From Trinickia violacea (GTDB lineage Bacteria; Pseudomonadota; Gammaproteobacteria; Burkholderiales; Burkholderiaceae): a stretch of DNA of 64,000 nt. The DNA is taken from the NCBI RefSeq assembly GCF_005280735.1, contig NZ_CP040077.1, positions 372,001 to 436,000 on the forward strand, read 5' to 3'. The notes below the pieces were generated by a model that was not told the DNA's origin, ran no database searches, and saw only the letters and a list, made by a program, of their open reading frames with translations. Numbering within the stretch: the stretch's first letter is position 1; each line of letters begins with the position of its first letter. Positions 44,726 to 52,810 of the stretch are shown here, one piece after another. The translations under genes were made by a program, and so were the position numbers.

Positions 44726-45403
44726 CTACCACTCGATGGCGATGCCGTCGTATTGAAAGAAGCGGCCATTGAACGACGCATGCGCGGCAGCCGCTTGCGC
44801 GAGCACGTCGCGCATGCCCGTCACGCTGCGCTCGGGATCGATGGCCGCCTGTGCGCCGCCCATGTCCGTGCGCACCCAGCCGGGATGCAGCGCGATGCAG
44901 GTTGCGCGGCGCGTCTGCAGCGACGCGATCTTCAGCGCATCGTTGAGCGCCGCCTTGCTCGCGCGATAGAGCCAGCCCGTCGTGCCCGTCGCTTCGCTGA
45001 TGCTGCCCATCTTGCTCGACAGCACTGCGAGCACGCCTTGCGCCTCTTCGACTAGCGGCAGCAGGGTCGGCATCAGCTGCATCGGGCCGCGGACGTTGGT
45101 TGCCATCACGTAGTCGAAATCCTCGGCCGTGATGGTCTCGACGCCTTCGGTGCGCGGACCGTACACGCCGGAGACAATGACCGCGGCGTTGAGCCGTTCG
45201 CCATCGAGCTTCCAGCCGAGCGCGGCGATTTCCTCCGGCTCCGTGATGTCGAGCGAAAACGTCTCGCAGCCGAGTTCGGCGAGTGAATCGAGCGCGTCGT
45301 CATCGCGCGCCGTCGCGAGCACGCGCCAACCCGCACGCTTGTATTGACGCGCGAACTCGCGTCCGATGCCGCGCGACGCGCCTACGATCAATGCGGTCTT
45401 CAT
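44726..45403 (-). CDS. Short-chain dehydrogenase/reductase
   Basis: A 225-residue SDR. The coenzyme motif is ALIVGASRGIGREFARQY (GxxxGxG). VIVSGVYGP stands in place of the usual NNAG, and the catalytic Ser region is LAVLSSKMGSI. The Tyr/Lys pair is in WLYRASKAALNDAL (YxxxK). The length is typical of small C-factor-like SDRs. It lies between the thiolase and the acyl-CoA dehydrogenase, 24 bases before the latter. The substrate is unknown. Confidence 0.9.
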   Translation of the reverse strand: MKTALIVGASRGIGREFARQYKRAGWRVLATARDDDALDSLAELGCETFSLDITEPEEIAALGWKLDGERLNAAVIVSGVYGPRTEGVETITAEDFDYVMATNVRGPMQLMPTLLPLVEEAQGVLAVLSSKMGSISEATGTTGWLYRASKAALNDALKIASLQTRRATCIALHPGWVRTDMGGAQAAIDPERSVTGMRDVLAQAAAAHASFNGRFFQYDGIAIEW

Positions 45404-45468
45404 TCGCTTTCCTCCGTCGGGCTATGACCCATCGCGCAATGGTACGACGATGGGTCCCGCGAGCGCCG

Positions 45469-46662
45469 TCAGACGAGCTCGATGCCCATCGCCGTCGCTT
45501 CGCCGCCGCCGATGCACAGGCTCGCGACGCCGCGCTTGGCCGCACGCGCTCGCAGCGCGCCGATCAGCGTGACGAGAATGCGCGCGCCCGAGGCGCCGAT
45601 CGGATGGCCGAGCGCGCACGCGCCGCCGTTCACGTTGACCTTCTCGTGCGGCAGGTTGTGCTCCTTCATCGCGGCCATCGTGACGACGGCGAACGCTTCG
45701 TTGATCTCGTACAGATCGACATCGCCCGCGCGCCAGCCGTTCTTGTCGAACAGCTTCTTGATCGCGCCGACCGGGGCCGTCGTGAACTTCGCGGGCTCCT
45801 GCGCGAACGTCGAGTGGCCGACGACACGGGCAAGCGGCGTGACGCCGAGGCGTGCGGCCGTCGATTCGCGCATTATCACGAGCGCGGCGGCGCCGTCGGA
45901 AATCGACGACGAATTCGCGGCCGTGACGGTGCCGGTCTTGCTGAAGGCGGGCTTGAGCGTCGGGATCTTGTCGAGGTTCGCCTTGAACGGCTGCTCGTCG
46001 CGCTCGATCGTCACGTCGCCCTTGCGGCTTTCGACTTTCACCGGCGCGATCTCCCACGCGAACGAGCCGTCTTCGTTCGCGCGTTTCGCGCGCGTCAGCG
46101 ATTCAATCGCGAACGCATCTTGCGCCGCGCGCGTGAAGTCGAACGACGCCGCGCATTCCTCGGCGAACGTGCCCATCAGACGGCCCTTCTCATACGCGTC
46201 TTCGAGACCGTCGTAGAACATGTGGTCGATCACCTGGCCGTGGCCCATGCGCATGCCGCCGCGCGCTTTCGGCAGCAGGTACGGCGCGTTCGTCATGCTT
46301 TCCATGCCGCCCGCAATCATCACGTCGACGCTGCCGGCCGCCAGCATGTCGTGCGCGAACATCGCCGCGCGCATGCCGGAGCCGCACATCTTGTTGACTG
46401 TCGTGCAGCCGGTGGCAAGCGGCAGACCGGCGCCGAGCGCGGCTTGCCGCGCGGGCGCTTGGCCTAAGCCCGCGGGCAGCACGCAGCCCATTAGCACTTC
46501 TTCGATTTGCTCGGGCTTGAGGCCCGAGCGTTCGAGCGCGGCCGCGATGGCGGCCGCGCCCAGTTGCGGCGAGGTCAGCGCGGCGAAGTCGCCTTGAAAC
46601 GCAGCCATCGGCGTGCGCGCCGCTGCTGCGATGACGATGGGATCTTTCGTTGTCTCACTCAT
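45469..46662 (-). CDS. Acetyl-CoA C-acetyltransferase (thiolase)
   Basis: A 397-residue biosynthetic-type thiolase that condenses two acetyl-CoA or cleaves acetoacetyl-CoA. Active-site residues are all present: Cys in NKMCGSGMRAAM, His in GGACALGHPIGASGARI, and Cys in SLCIGGGEATAMG. ATG 46662 overlaps the carbonic anhydrase stop by eight bases. In context it likely serves acyl-CoA degradation, or returns acetoacetyl-CoA to acetyl-CoA. Confidence 0.95.
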   Translation of the reverse strand: MSETTKDPIVIAAAARTPMAAFQGDFAALTSPQLGAAAIAAALERSGLKPEQIEEVLMGCVLPAGLGQAPARQAALGAGLPLATGCTTVNKMCGSGMRAAMFAHDMLAAGSVDVMIAGGMESMTNAPYLLPKARGGMRMGHGQVIDHMFYDGLEDAYEKGRLMGTFAEECAASFDFTRAAQDAFAIESLTRAKRANEDGSFAWEIAPVKVESRKGDVTIERDEQPFKANLDKIPTLKPAFSKTGTVTAANSSSISDGAAALVIMRESTAARLGVTPLARVVGHSTFAQEPAKFTTAPVGAIKKLFDKNGWRAGDVDLYEINEAFAVVTMAAMKEHNLPHEKVNVNGGACALGHPIGASGARILVTLIGALRARAAKRGVASLCIGGGEATAMGIELV

Positions 46663-47425
46663 GTTTCAGCTCCTTGATAACACCGTGCACGATCGCCGGG
46701 ACGTCGCCGAGTTGGGCGGCGTCGGCGGCGACCACGTCGTTTTGCGCCGAGCGGGCGCCGCTTGCCGACAACGCGTCGACGCAGCGCTTATAGGTCGATT
46801 CGAGCATGCCCGGCTCGGAAATCGTCATGCCGAGATCGCGCACGCGGCCGTCATGCAGCCCGTACACCCAGCCGTGAACGGTGAGTGGCTGGCTGCGCGC
46901 CCACGCGTCGTTGATGATCGTCGTGCGGCACACGTTCATGACCTGCTCGATCGCATTCAGTTCGACGAGCCGCCGATGGCGCGCGTCGCCGATCGGCCAT
47001 TCGTCGAGCAGCCCGGCGTGCTTCGCGCGCACATCCTGGATGTGATGCAGCCAGTTGTCCGCGAGGCCGACGCGCCGGTCGAACAGCGCCGCGCCGACGC
47101 CCGAGCAGCCATAGTGGCCGACCACCATGATGTGCTTTACCTTCAGCAGATCGACGGCGAACTGAAGCACCGACAGGCAGTTCAAGTCGCTATGCACGAC
47201 GACGTTCGCGATGTTGCGGTGAACGAAGACTTCACCCGGCGGCAGGCCGATGATCTCGTTGGCGGGCACGCGCGAATCGGAGCAGCCGATCCACAGGTAT
47301 TCGGGCGTTTGCTGGTCGACGAGGCGCGAGAAATACTGCGGGTCCTCGGCGAGCTTGCGTTCCACCCAGGTCTCGTTGTTCGCGAACAAGTGGTCGAGCG
47401 AATGCGGACTATTTTTGGTGCTCAT
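46655..47425 (-). CDS. can: Beta-class carbonic anhydrase
   Basis: A 256-residue zinc enzyme that interconverts CO2 and bicarbonate. The zinc ligands are in CSDSRVPANEI (Cys and the Asp/Arg dyad) and HYGCSGVGAAL (His and Cys). It belongs to the Can/YadF branch. Its stop overlaps the thiolase start, and aceK lies upstream. Bicarbonate supply to acyl-CoA carboxylases is a possible link, by inference. Confidence 0.95.
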   Translation of the reverse strand: MSTKNSPHSLDHLFANNETWVERKLAEDPQYFSRLVDQQTPEYLWIGCSDSRVPANEIIGLPPGEVFVHRNIANVVVHSDLNCLSVLQFAVDLLKVKHIMVVGHYGCSGVGAALFDRRVGLADNWLHHIQDVRAKHAGLLDEWPIGDARHRRLVELNAIEQVMNVCRTTIINDAWARSQPLTVHGWVYGLHDGRVRDLGMTISEPGMLESTYKRCVDALSASGARSAQNDVVAADAAQLGDVPAIVHGVIKELKHE

Positions 47426-47493
47426 GATGCGTAGCTAGGTTAAACCGATAACGGGTTGTTCGGATGCGCTGAGCGCGGCTGGTTTCGCGCCTT

Positions 47494-49314
47494 TCACGCG
47501 GCGCGCGCGCTGCCTCCGTGATTGCCGGGGGCATCGTCCGAGTCCGTAAAGCGCCCGGGGTAGCGGACGCAGAACCGGATGTTCTGGTCATAGGGAAAGA
47601 AGTCGGGCAGTTCGCCCTTGAGCAAATGATCCTTATGCCGCTGCCATAACGCCGGATTGAAGAAGTCTGCGTGATGGCGCATGAAGTGCTTGCGCACCGA
47701 CGGGTCGCCGAGCAGGAAGGTGCCGTACGTCTCCGGAAAGATGTCGTGCGGCCCGACGGTGTACCAGGGTTCGGCGGCCATCTCGTCCTCCTCGTTGCGC
47801 GGCGCCGGCACGTGCCGCACGTTGCAGTCGGTCAGGTACTCGATTTCGTCGTAGTCGTAGAACACGACGCGCCCTTGGCGCGTCACGCCGAAGTTCTTGT
47901 ACAGCATGTCGCCGGGGAAGATGTTCGCTTGCATCAGCTCCTTCACCGCGTCGCCATATTCCTTGATCGCGTGCTCGACGTCCGCTTCGCTGCCGTTTTG
48001 CAAGAACACATTGAGCGGCACCATGCGGCGCTCGATGTATACGTGGCGGATCACGAGATTGTCGCCCTCGTATTCGATCATCGACGGCGCTTCTTTCTCG
48101 AGCTCGCGAATCAGCGCTTCATCGAGGCGCGAGACCGGCAGCGCGACGCTCGAATATTCGAGCGTATCGGCCATGCGGCCCAAGCGGTCGTGCCGTTTGA
48201 CGAGCAGGTACTTCTCCTGGATCTTCTCGCGCGTGGTGTCTTTCGGCGGCGGGAACGAGTCTTTGATCAGCTTGAAGACATACGGAAACGACGGCAGCGT
48301 GAACACGATCATCACGAGTCCCTTGATGCCGGGCGCGATGATGAACGGGTCGCTCGAATGCGACAGGTGATGGAGCAAGTCGCGATAGAACAGATTCTTG
48401 CCCTGCTTTTGCAGCCCCAGCGACGTATAGATTTCCCCCTTCGGCTTGCCCGGCATGATCGTGCCGAGAAATTCGACGTAGGCCGAAGGCACTTCCATGT
48501 CGACCAGAAAGTACGAGTGCGAGAAGCTGAAGATGATCAGCAGCTGTTCGCGCTTGAGCAGCACCGTATCGAGCGCAAGCAGGCCGGGCTTCACGTGACG
48601 CACCGGTATCGCGAACGGCAGCACGAGCTCGCCGTTGATGATGCGGCCGATGATGTACGCCGCCTTGTTGCGGAAGAACAGCGACGAGAGCACGTGCACT
48701 TGGAAGTTGGCCGCTTCGGTGAACGTGCCGTACGTTTCGTGAATCGACTGCATCGCGCACTCGACGTCGCGCGTCAGATTCTCGAACGGCGGTTCGAGCT
48801 GAAAGTTGGTGACGATGCGCTCGAGCGTGGCGGCCAGGCCATCCTTGCCGGGGTAGTACGCGCGGAACGTCGGCTTCGCGGCGGGCTCGTCGTTTTCGAG
48901 GTATTCGGTCGAAATGACCGGCCGCACGAAGATGAAATCGTTGTTGAAATACGAGCGATGCAGAATCTTGCAGCAGACCGAGTTGAAGAACGTCTCCGCG
49001 CATTCCGGCTGATGGTGATGCGTCAGAAGCCCGATGTAGTGCAGCTTGATCTGCTGCCAGACTTCGTCGCCGATGTTCTCCGCGTCGAACTCGTCTTCGA
49101 GGCGGATGACACATTCCTTCACGCGATCGTCGTACGACGCGATGCGGTCGCGCGCGAGCTTTTGCAAGCCATGCCAATCGCCCGCTTCGAACAGCGTCTT
49201 CGCACGGATCGCCGCGTCACGGAAATTCCGGTAGTGACGGTCGAATCCTTCGAGCAGCGTCTCCGCGACATCGAAGCCGATTTGCGACGAGAGCAGTTTC
49301 GGAAAGTGATTCAT
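47494..49314 (-). CDS. aceK: Isocitrate dehydrogenase kinase/phosphatase
   Basis: A 606-residue bifunctional enzyme that phosphorylates and dephosphorylates isocitrate dehydrogenase and so sets the split between TCA cycle and glyoxylate shunt. The N-terminal regulatory half (about 1-310) is followed by the kinase/phosphatase core: ATP-binding GIKGLVMIVFTLPSFPYVFKLIKDSF, the catalytic DMLYKNFGVTRQGRVVFYDYDEIEYLTDCNVR region, and EPWYTVGPHDIFPE. The length is typical. It is not next to aceA/aceB here, as is common in Burkholderiaceae. Confidence 0.96.
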   Translation of the reverse strand: MNHFPKLLSSQIGFDVAETLLEGFDRHYRNFRDAAIRAKTLFEAGDWHGLQKLARDRIASYDDRVKECVIRLEDEFDAENIGDEVWQQIKLHYIGLLTHHHQPECAETFFNSVCCKILHRSYFNNDFIFVRPVISTEYLENDEPAAKPTFRAYYPGKDGLAATLERIVTNFQLEPPFENLTRDVECAMQSIHETYGTFTEAANFQVHVLSSLFFRNKAAYIIGRIINGELVLPFAIPVRHVKPGLLALDTVLLKREQLLIIFSFSHSYFLVDMEVPSAYVEFLGTIMPGKPKGEIYTSLGLQKQGKNLFYRDLLHHLSHSSDPFIIAPGIKGLVMIVFTLPSFPYVFKLIKDSFPPPKDTTREKIQEKYLLVKRHDRLGRMADTLEYSSVALPVSRLDEALIRELEKEAPSMIEYEGDNLVIRHVYIERRMVPLNVFLQNGSEADVEHAIKEYGDAVKELMQANIFPGDMLYKNFGVTRQGRVVFYDYDEIEYLTDCNVRHVPAPRNEEDEMAAEPWYTVGPHDIFPETYGTFLLGDPSVRKHFMRHHADFFNPALWQRHKDHLLKGELPDFFPYDQNIRFCVRYPGRFTDSDDAPGNHGGSARAA

Positions 49315-49631
49315 GTCAGTGTGCGCCGGGCCGCCCCAAGCGCACTGACGGCCCCCTTGGGGGGCAGTGAATGCAGAGCGCGTGGGGGCTGTTTCATTTC
49401 TGCCGTTGCATCCGTTCAGACTCGTGAAAACGCTTGCAATTGTATCGTCGGCATAGCGCTGTCAAGCGCCTTCGCGCCTGATAGGCGGGCTTTGCCGTGC
49501 GATGCGTTAGCGTGCGTTTGGCGACGTTCGGACCATCTCCTTGCAATGCTGCGGTTATGCGTTCGATCTTGCTGCGAAATATTTTTTCGCCTGGTTTTGC
49601 TGAGTACGTGGTTAGCGCAACCGGCGCTCGA
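49315..49631. other. Intergenic region upstream of aceK with a GC inverted repeat
   Basis: About 320 bases between aceK and the MerR regulator gene. It holds the repeat at 49330-49366 and the aceK promoter. No credible gene is seen. Confidence 0.45.
49330..49366. repeat. GC-rich inverted repeat (CCCAAG / CTTGGGG)
   Basis: GCCCCAAG (about 49333-49340) faces CTTGGGGGGC (about 49356-49365), with a second palindrome GCCCCCTTGGGGGGC at the right side. A related GC-rich stretch occurs at the 3' end of the isomerase gene (about 6445-6475). It looks like a dispersed intergenic repeat. Confidence 0.5.
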
Positions 49632-50063
49632 TCAAGCCTTGACGCGCTTGCTTCCCGTCCGCGCAGGTTGCGCCACCCCGTTCTCCTCCAGCATCGCGCG
49701 GCACTGCGCTTCGTATTGCGCGAGATCTTCGAGCGTCGCGTTCAGGTCCTCGAGCTGGCGCTCGAGCACGTCGCGATGCTCGGCGATCGTCGCGAGGAAG
49801 GCATGAAGCTGGGGGACGGTATCGGTCGGCGATTCGTACAGGTCCAGCAAATCGCGGATCTCCGAGAGCGTGAAGCCGAGCCGCTTACCGCGCAGCGTGA
49901 GCTTCAGGCGTGTGCGGTCGCGGCTCGAATACACGCGCCGCAGACCGCTCGAACCCTCGCGGCTTGGCGAGAGCAGGCCCTGGTCTTCGTAAAAGCGGAT
50001 CGCACGGGGCGTCACGTCGAATTCGCGGGCGAGTTCCGTGATCGTGAATTGCTGCTGGTTCAT
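49632..50063 (-). CDS. MerR-family regulator (LiuR-like)
   Basis: A 143-residue regulator. The N-terminal MerR winged HTH (FTITELAREFDVTPRAIRFYEDQGLLSPSREGSSGLRRVYSSRDRTRLKLTLRGKRLGFTLSEIRDLLDLY) is followed by a coiled-coil dimer helix. It resembles LiuR, the regulator of leucine/isovalerate and fatty acid degradation in proteobacteria. It is divergent from an MBL-fold hydrolase, with a LiuR-like palindrome between them. HMG-CoA lyase and the acyl-CoA dehydrogenase series elsewhere in this window fit such a regulon, by inference. Confidence 0.85.
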   Translation of the reverse strand: MNQQQFTITELAREFDVTPRAIRFYEDQGLLSPSREGSSGLRRVYSSRDRTRLKLTLRGKRLGFTLSEIRDLLDLYESPTDTVPQLHAFLATIAEHRDVLERQLEDLNATLEDLAQYEAQCRAMLEENGVAQPARTGSKRVKA

Positions 50064-50154
50064 GGCTTTTGCGACGTTCGCTTGCGCGCCACGGGCGGCC
50101 GGCTCGGCAAGAGCGGCGAAGACGGCGGCGCGCGGACGCGGATTGGAGATAGAA

Positions 50155-50176
50155 TCGACGTTTACGTTATCGTCAA
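50155..50176. promoter_or_regulatory. LiuR-like operator in the merR/MBL divergent promoter
   Basis: A near-palindrome: outer TCGACG / CGTCAA arms around the core TTTACGTTAT. TTGACGTTTACG-type palindromes are typical for LiuR. MerR proteins bind such sites between -35 and -10; this one lies about 70-90 bases from both divergent starts. Confidence 0.6.
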
Positions 50177-50243
50177 CTTAAATAAAGCGCAACTGGCTGC
50201 CGCGCAGGCTTTCAGTCAGCGCGATGCCAGCGAGATCCCTCCG

Positions 50244-51320
50244 ATGAATGCGCTCGAACACCAACTCGACTATCCGTTTGCCGACACGCTGCCCGAGCCT
50301 GGCCACAAGCTGGAGGTGGCGCCGGGCGTCTTCTGGCTGCGGATGCCGCTGCCGTTCGCGCTGGACCATATCAACCTCTGGTTGCTGCGCGATGAAATCG
50401 ACGGACATCAGGGCTGGACGGTCATCGATTGCGGAATCTCGGACGAGACGATCAGAAGGCACTGGGAGCACGTGTTCGAAACGGGGCTCGATGGCTTGCC
50501 GGTGCTGCGAGTGATCGTCACGCATTGCCATCCCGATCACTTGGGGCTCGCGAACTGGATTTGCGAGGGCGGTGAACGCGGGCGCTGGAGCGTGCGGCTG
50601 TGGATGACGCTTGGCGAATACATGCTCGGGCGCGTGATGGCGGCGGGCGATGGGTCGAATGCGGGCGGCGAGGGGGCGGCTCGGCATTTTGCTCGACATG
50701 GTCTTGCGGACCAGGAGGCGATCGAGAAGCTGCGCAATCGGCGCGACTATTACTCGAAGCTCGTGCCGTCGATGCCCGCGCGGTACCGGCGCATGCGCGA
50801 AGGCGACGTGGTGACGATCGGCGGCAAGGCATGGCGCGTCGTGACCGGGTTCGGCCATTCGCCTGAGCATTGCGCTTTGCATTGTGAGGCGGACGGTGTG
50901 CTGATTTCCGGTGATATGGTGCTGCCGCGAATCTCGACGAATGTGTCCGTGTTCGATATCGAGCCGGAAGGCAATCCGCTTGCGCTGTATTTGGAGTCGC
51001 TTGGGCGGTATGAGGCGATGGCTTCAGAGACGCTCGTGCTGCCGTCGCATGGGAAGCCGTTTCGCGGGCTGCATACGCGGATTACGCAACTGCGTGAGCA
51101 TCATGATGCGCGGCTTGCGGAGGTGCGCGCGGCTTGCGCGGAAAAGCCTCGTAGCGCCGCCGATATCGTGCCGATGATGTTCAAGCGGCAACTCGACGTT
51201 CATCAGATGACGTTTGCAATGGGCGAGGCGCTTGCCCATTTGCATTTGCTTTGGCTCAAGGGGGAGTTTGAGCGCGAGTTGGGCGCGGATGGGGTGGTGA
51301 GGTTTGGGAAGAGGTCTTAA
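50244..51320 (+). CDS. MBL-fold metallo-hydrolase
   Basis: A 358-residue metallo-beta-lactamase-fold hydrolase. The metal motif is THCHPDHLG (HxHxDH form with His, Asp, His), then GHSPEHCAL, the bridging Asp in LISGDMVLP, and a last His in VLPSHGKPF. A C-terminal helical extension (about 260-350) carries PMMFKRQLDVHQMTFAMGEALAHLHLL, as in the LACTB2/glyoxalase II-like branch. I chose ATG 50244; the frame is open far upstream without translation signals. It is divergent from the LiuR-like regulator. The substrate, perhaps a thioester, is unknown. Confidence 0.9.
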   Translation: MNALEHQLDYPFADTLPEPGHKLEVAPGVFWLRMPLPFALDHINLWLLRDEIDGHQGWTVIDCGISDETIRRHWEHVFETGLDGLPVLRVIVTHCHPDHLGLANWICEGGERGRWSVRLWMTLGEYMLGRVMAAGDGSNAGGEGAARHFARHGLADQEAIEKLRNRRDYYSKLVPSMPARYRRMREGDVVTIGGKAWRVVTGFGHSPEHCALHCEADGVLISGDMVLPRISTNVSVFDIEPEGNPLALYLESLGRYEAMASETLVLPSHGKPFRGLHTRITQLREHHDARLAEVRAACAEKPRSAADIVPMMFKRQLDVHQMTFAMGEALAHLHLLWLKGEFERELGADGVVRFGKRS

Positions 51321-51377
51321 CTGGTATTAGAGCTCGCACGGGGCCTGTTCTCACGCGTCTGTTGCTGGCCACGATAA

Positions 51378-51407
51378 ATGCACGGGCGAAACGACGCGCC
51401 CGTGCAT
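51378..51407. terminator. Hairpin between convergent genes
   Basis: ATGCACGGGCG and CGCCCGTGCAT form a perfect 11-bp stem around an eight-base loop, followed by ATTCAATTT on the plus strand and TTATC on the minus strand. It sits between the MBL gene (plus) and the first lipoprotein gene (minus) and probably ends both transcripts. Confidence 0.68.
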
Positions 51408-51501
51408 ATTCAATTTGCGATGCATCTAAAGCTAGTCCGGTTTAGCCAAAACTACAAATCGTCAGCTGCGACCGATGTAGGACTGCCGGACTAAAAATCA
51501 G

Positions 51502-52089
51502 TTATTGACGCAGTTCCGGAGCGTTGGCCAACGCTTCCTGCAATTTCGATATCGCCTCGGCAGTCGCGCGCTGTCCCGCCACGCTGAAATTGTGTTTGAT
51601 ATCACTCCACTCAGCGTGCCCGGCGCCAGTCACAGTCGGGGCGACAACAGTCTGCCCGCTGGGGTCGGCAACAGTACACGACAACGTGATGGAAAAATCG
51701 GTCGGCGGCCATGTCATGAGACTCTTTGATGATGACGTCGTCTTAATAGTGGGCGTGACGATATAGTCCAGCTTCTCTTTCTGAATCGTGGCCGCATCGG
51801 GCGTACTCTTCAGCTTAGTGACGTCCTTGAAGACGCGACTCAAGGCCACGTACATTGGCACCTCCAGGTCGCGGTAGGGCCGGTAGCTGACTTTATCGCC
51901 TCCTCCGCCCGGCGTCGTGAACTCGGTAGACGACTGCTCCTCGGTGATGACTAGGGCAACGTGTTTATCGAGCGGTGCAGTTTCAAGAGCCGGCAACTTT
52001 GAGACATCGTTAGTCAACGTGATCTGGTGGGCGCAGCCAGAAAGAGCGGCAAGAATGCTTATCGTCGCAATCATGCGAAGGAAGTTCAT
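51502..52089 (-). CDS. Lipoprotein of unknown function
   Basis: A 195-residue protein with a lipoprotein signal (NFLRMIATISILAA then LSGC, Cys 19) and Ala-His-Gln after the Cys, suggesting the outer membrane. The mature part alternates beta-rich stretches (VALVITEEQSSTEF, YIVTPTIKTTSSS, DFSITLSCTVADPSGQTVV) with a C-terminal helix (ATAEAISKLQEALANAPEL). Composition is less GC-rich than the surroundings. It is the last of three minus-strand lipoprotein genes with short gaps. No family recognised. Confidence 0.75.
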   Translation of the reverse strand: MNFLRMIATISILAALSGCAHQITLTNDVSKLPALETAPLDKHVALVITEEQSSTEFTTPGGGGDKVSYRPYRDLEVPMYVALSRVFKDVTKLKSTPDAATIQKEKLDYIVTPTIKTTSSSKSLMTWPPTDFSITLSCTVADPSGQTVVAPTVTGAGHAEWSDIKHNFSVAGQRATAEAISKLQEALANAPELRQ

Positions 52090-52125
52090 GGTGCAATTAC
52101 CTGTGAAGATGATTTCGAAGGGGTG

Positions 52126-52686
52126 TTATTGAATTGCGGCTATGAATGCAGGGTCGGCATATAGCTCGCCAAGCAGCTTTTGGAAAACGGTGGGATATGC
52201 CGAGACTGCATTGGGTATAGCGATCATTGCCGCGAAAGCCGAGTCCCATTCGACTCGAGCAGTCTTGACCTGATCGTAATGCGTGGTACCTGACCGGGTC
52301 ACAACAAAGCGCGCCGATACCGTCGCGTTCCCTTTTGCGATACCGACACTCACGTCGTTTTCGAGCAGTGTGCCTTTTACTTCCACGTCGGACTGAGGCG
52401 AGAGCTTGCCGGCCATGGTCAATTCTTGAGTCAACGCACTCGCGAGATAGTCACCGAAAGAGTGGCCCACAGGTGAGCGCATCGAATCGACCCGCAAAGG
52501 AATAGGGTAACGATTCTTAGAGCCAGAGACCGATTCGAAAGAGCCAGCTTTTGTCGGCGAAACCGCAGCCGTTTTGAGTGTCTGCACGTTGTCCAGGGAC
52601 GGAGGATAGGGTGGTGCGACTAATGAGCAGGCGCTCATGGATAGGGCCAAACCGGCTAGGCCCAGCCCACGGGTAAAGATGGTCAT
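52126..52686 (-). CDS. Lipoprotein of unknown function
   Basis: A 186-residue lipoprotein (GLGLAGLAL then SMSAC, Cys 20; Ser-Leu-Val follow, compatible with outer-membrane sorting). The region SFGDYLASALTQELTMAGKLSPQSDVEVKGTLLENDVSVGIAKGNATVSARFVV resembles the general plan of small periplasmic lipoproteins that present one alpha/beta domain. It is 36 bases upstream of the next lipoprotein, so probably co-transcribed. Function unknown. Confidence 0.75.
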   Translation of the reverse strand: MTIFTRGLGLAGLALSMSACSLVAPPYPPSLDNVQTLKTAAVSPTKAGSFESVSGSKNRYPIPLRVDSMRSPVGHSFGDYLASALTQELTMAGKLSPQSDVEVKGTLLENDVSVGIAKGNATVSARFVVTRSGTTHYDQVKTARVEWDSAFAAMIAIPNAVSAYPTVFQKLLGELYADPAFIAAIQ

Positions 52687-52810
52687 GGTGAAAGCTAACT
52701 TCGTTGCTGGCGCAATCGCGTTTGCGCGCTTTTAATATCGCACCGTGTCCCTCTGCACAGCGTGCAGGCGGGACAGGGTGCGCATGTTTGGACCTCAGGT
52801 GAGCTAGGCG

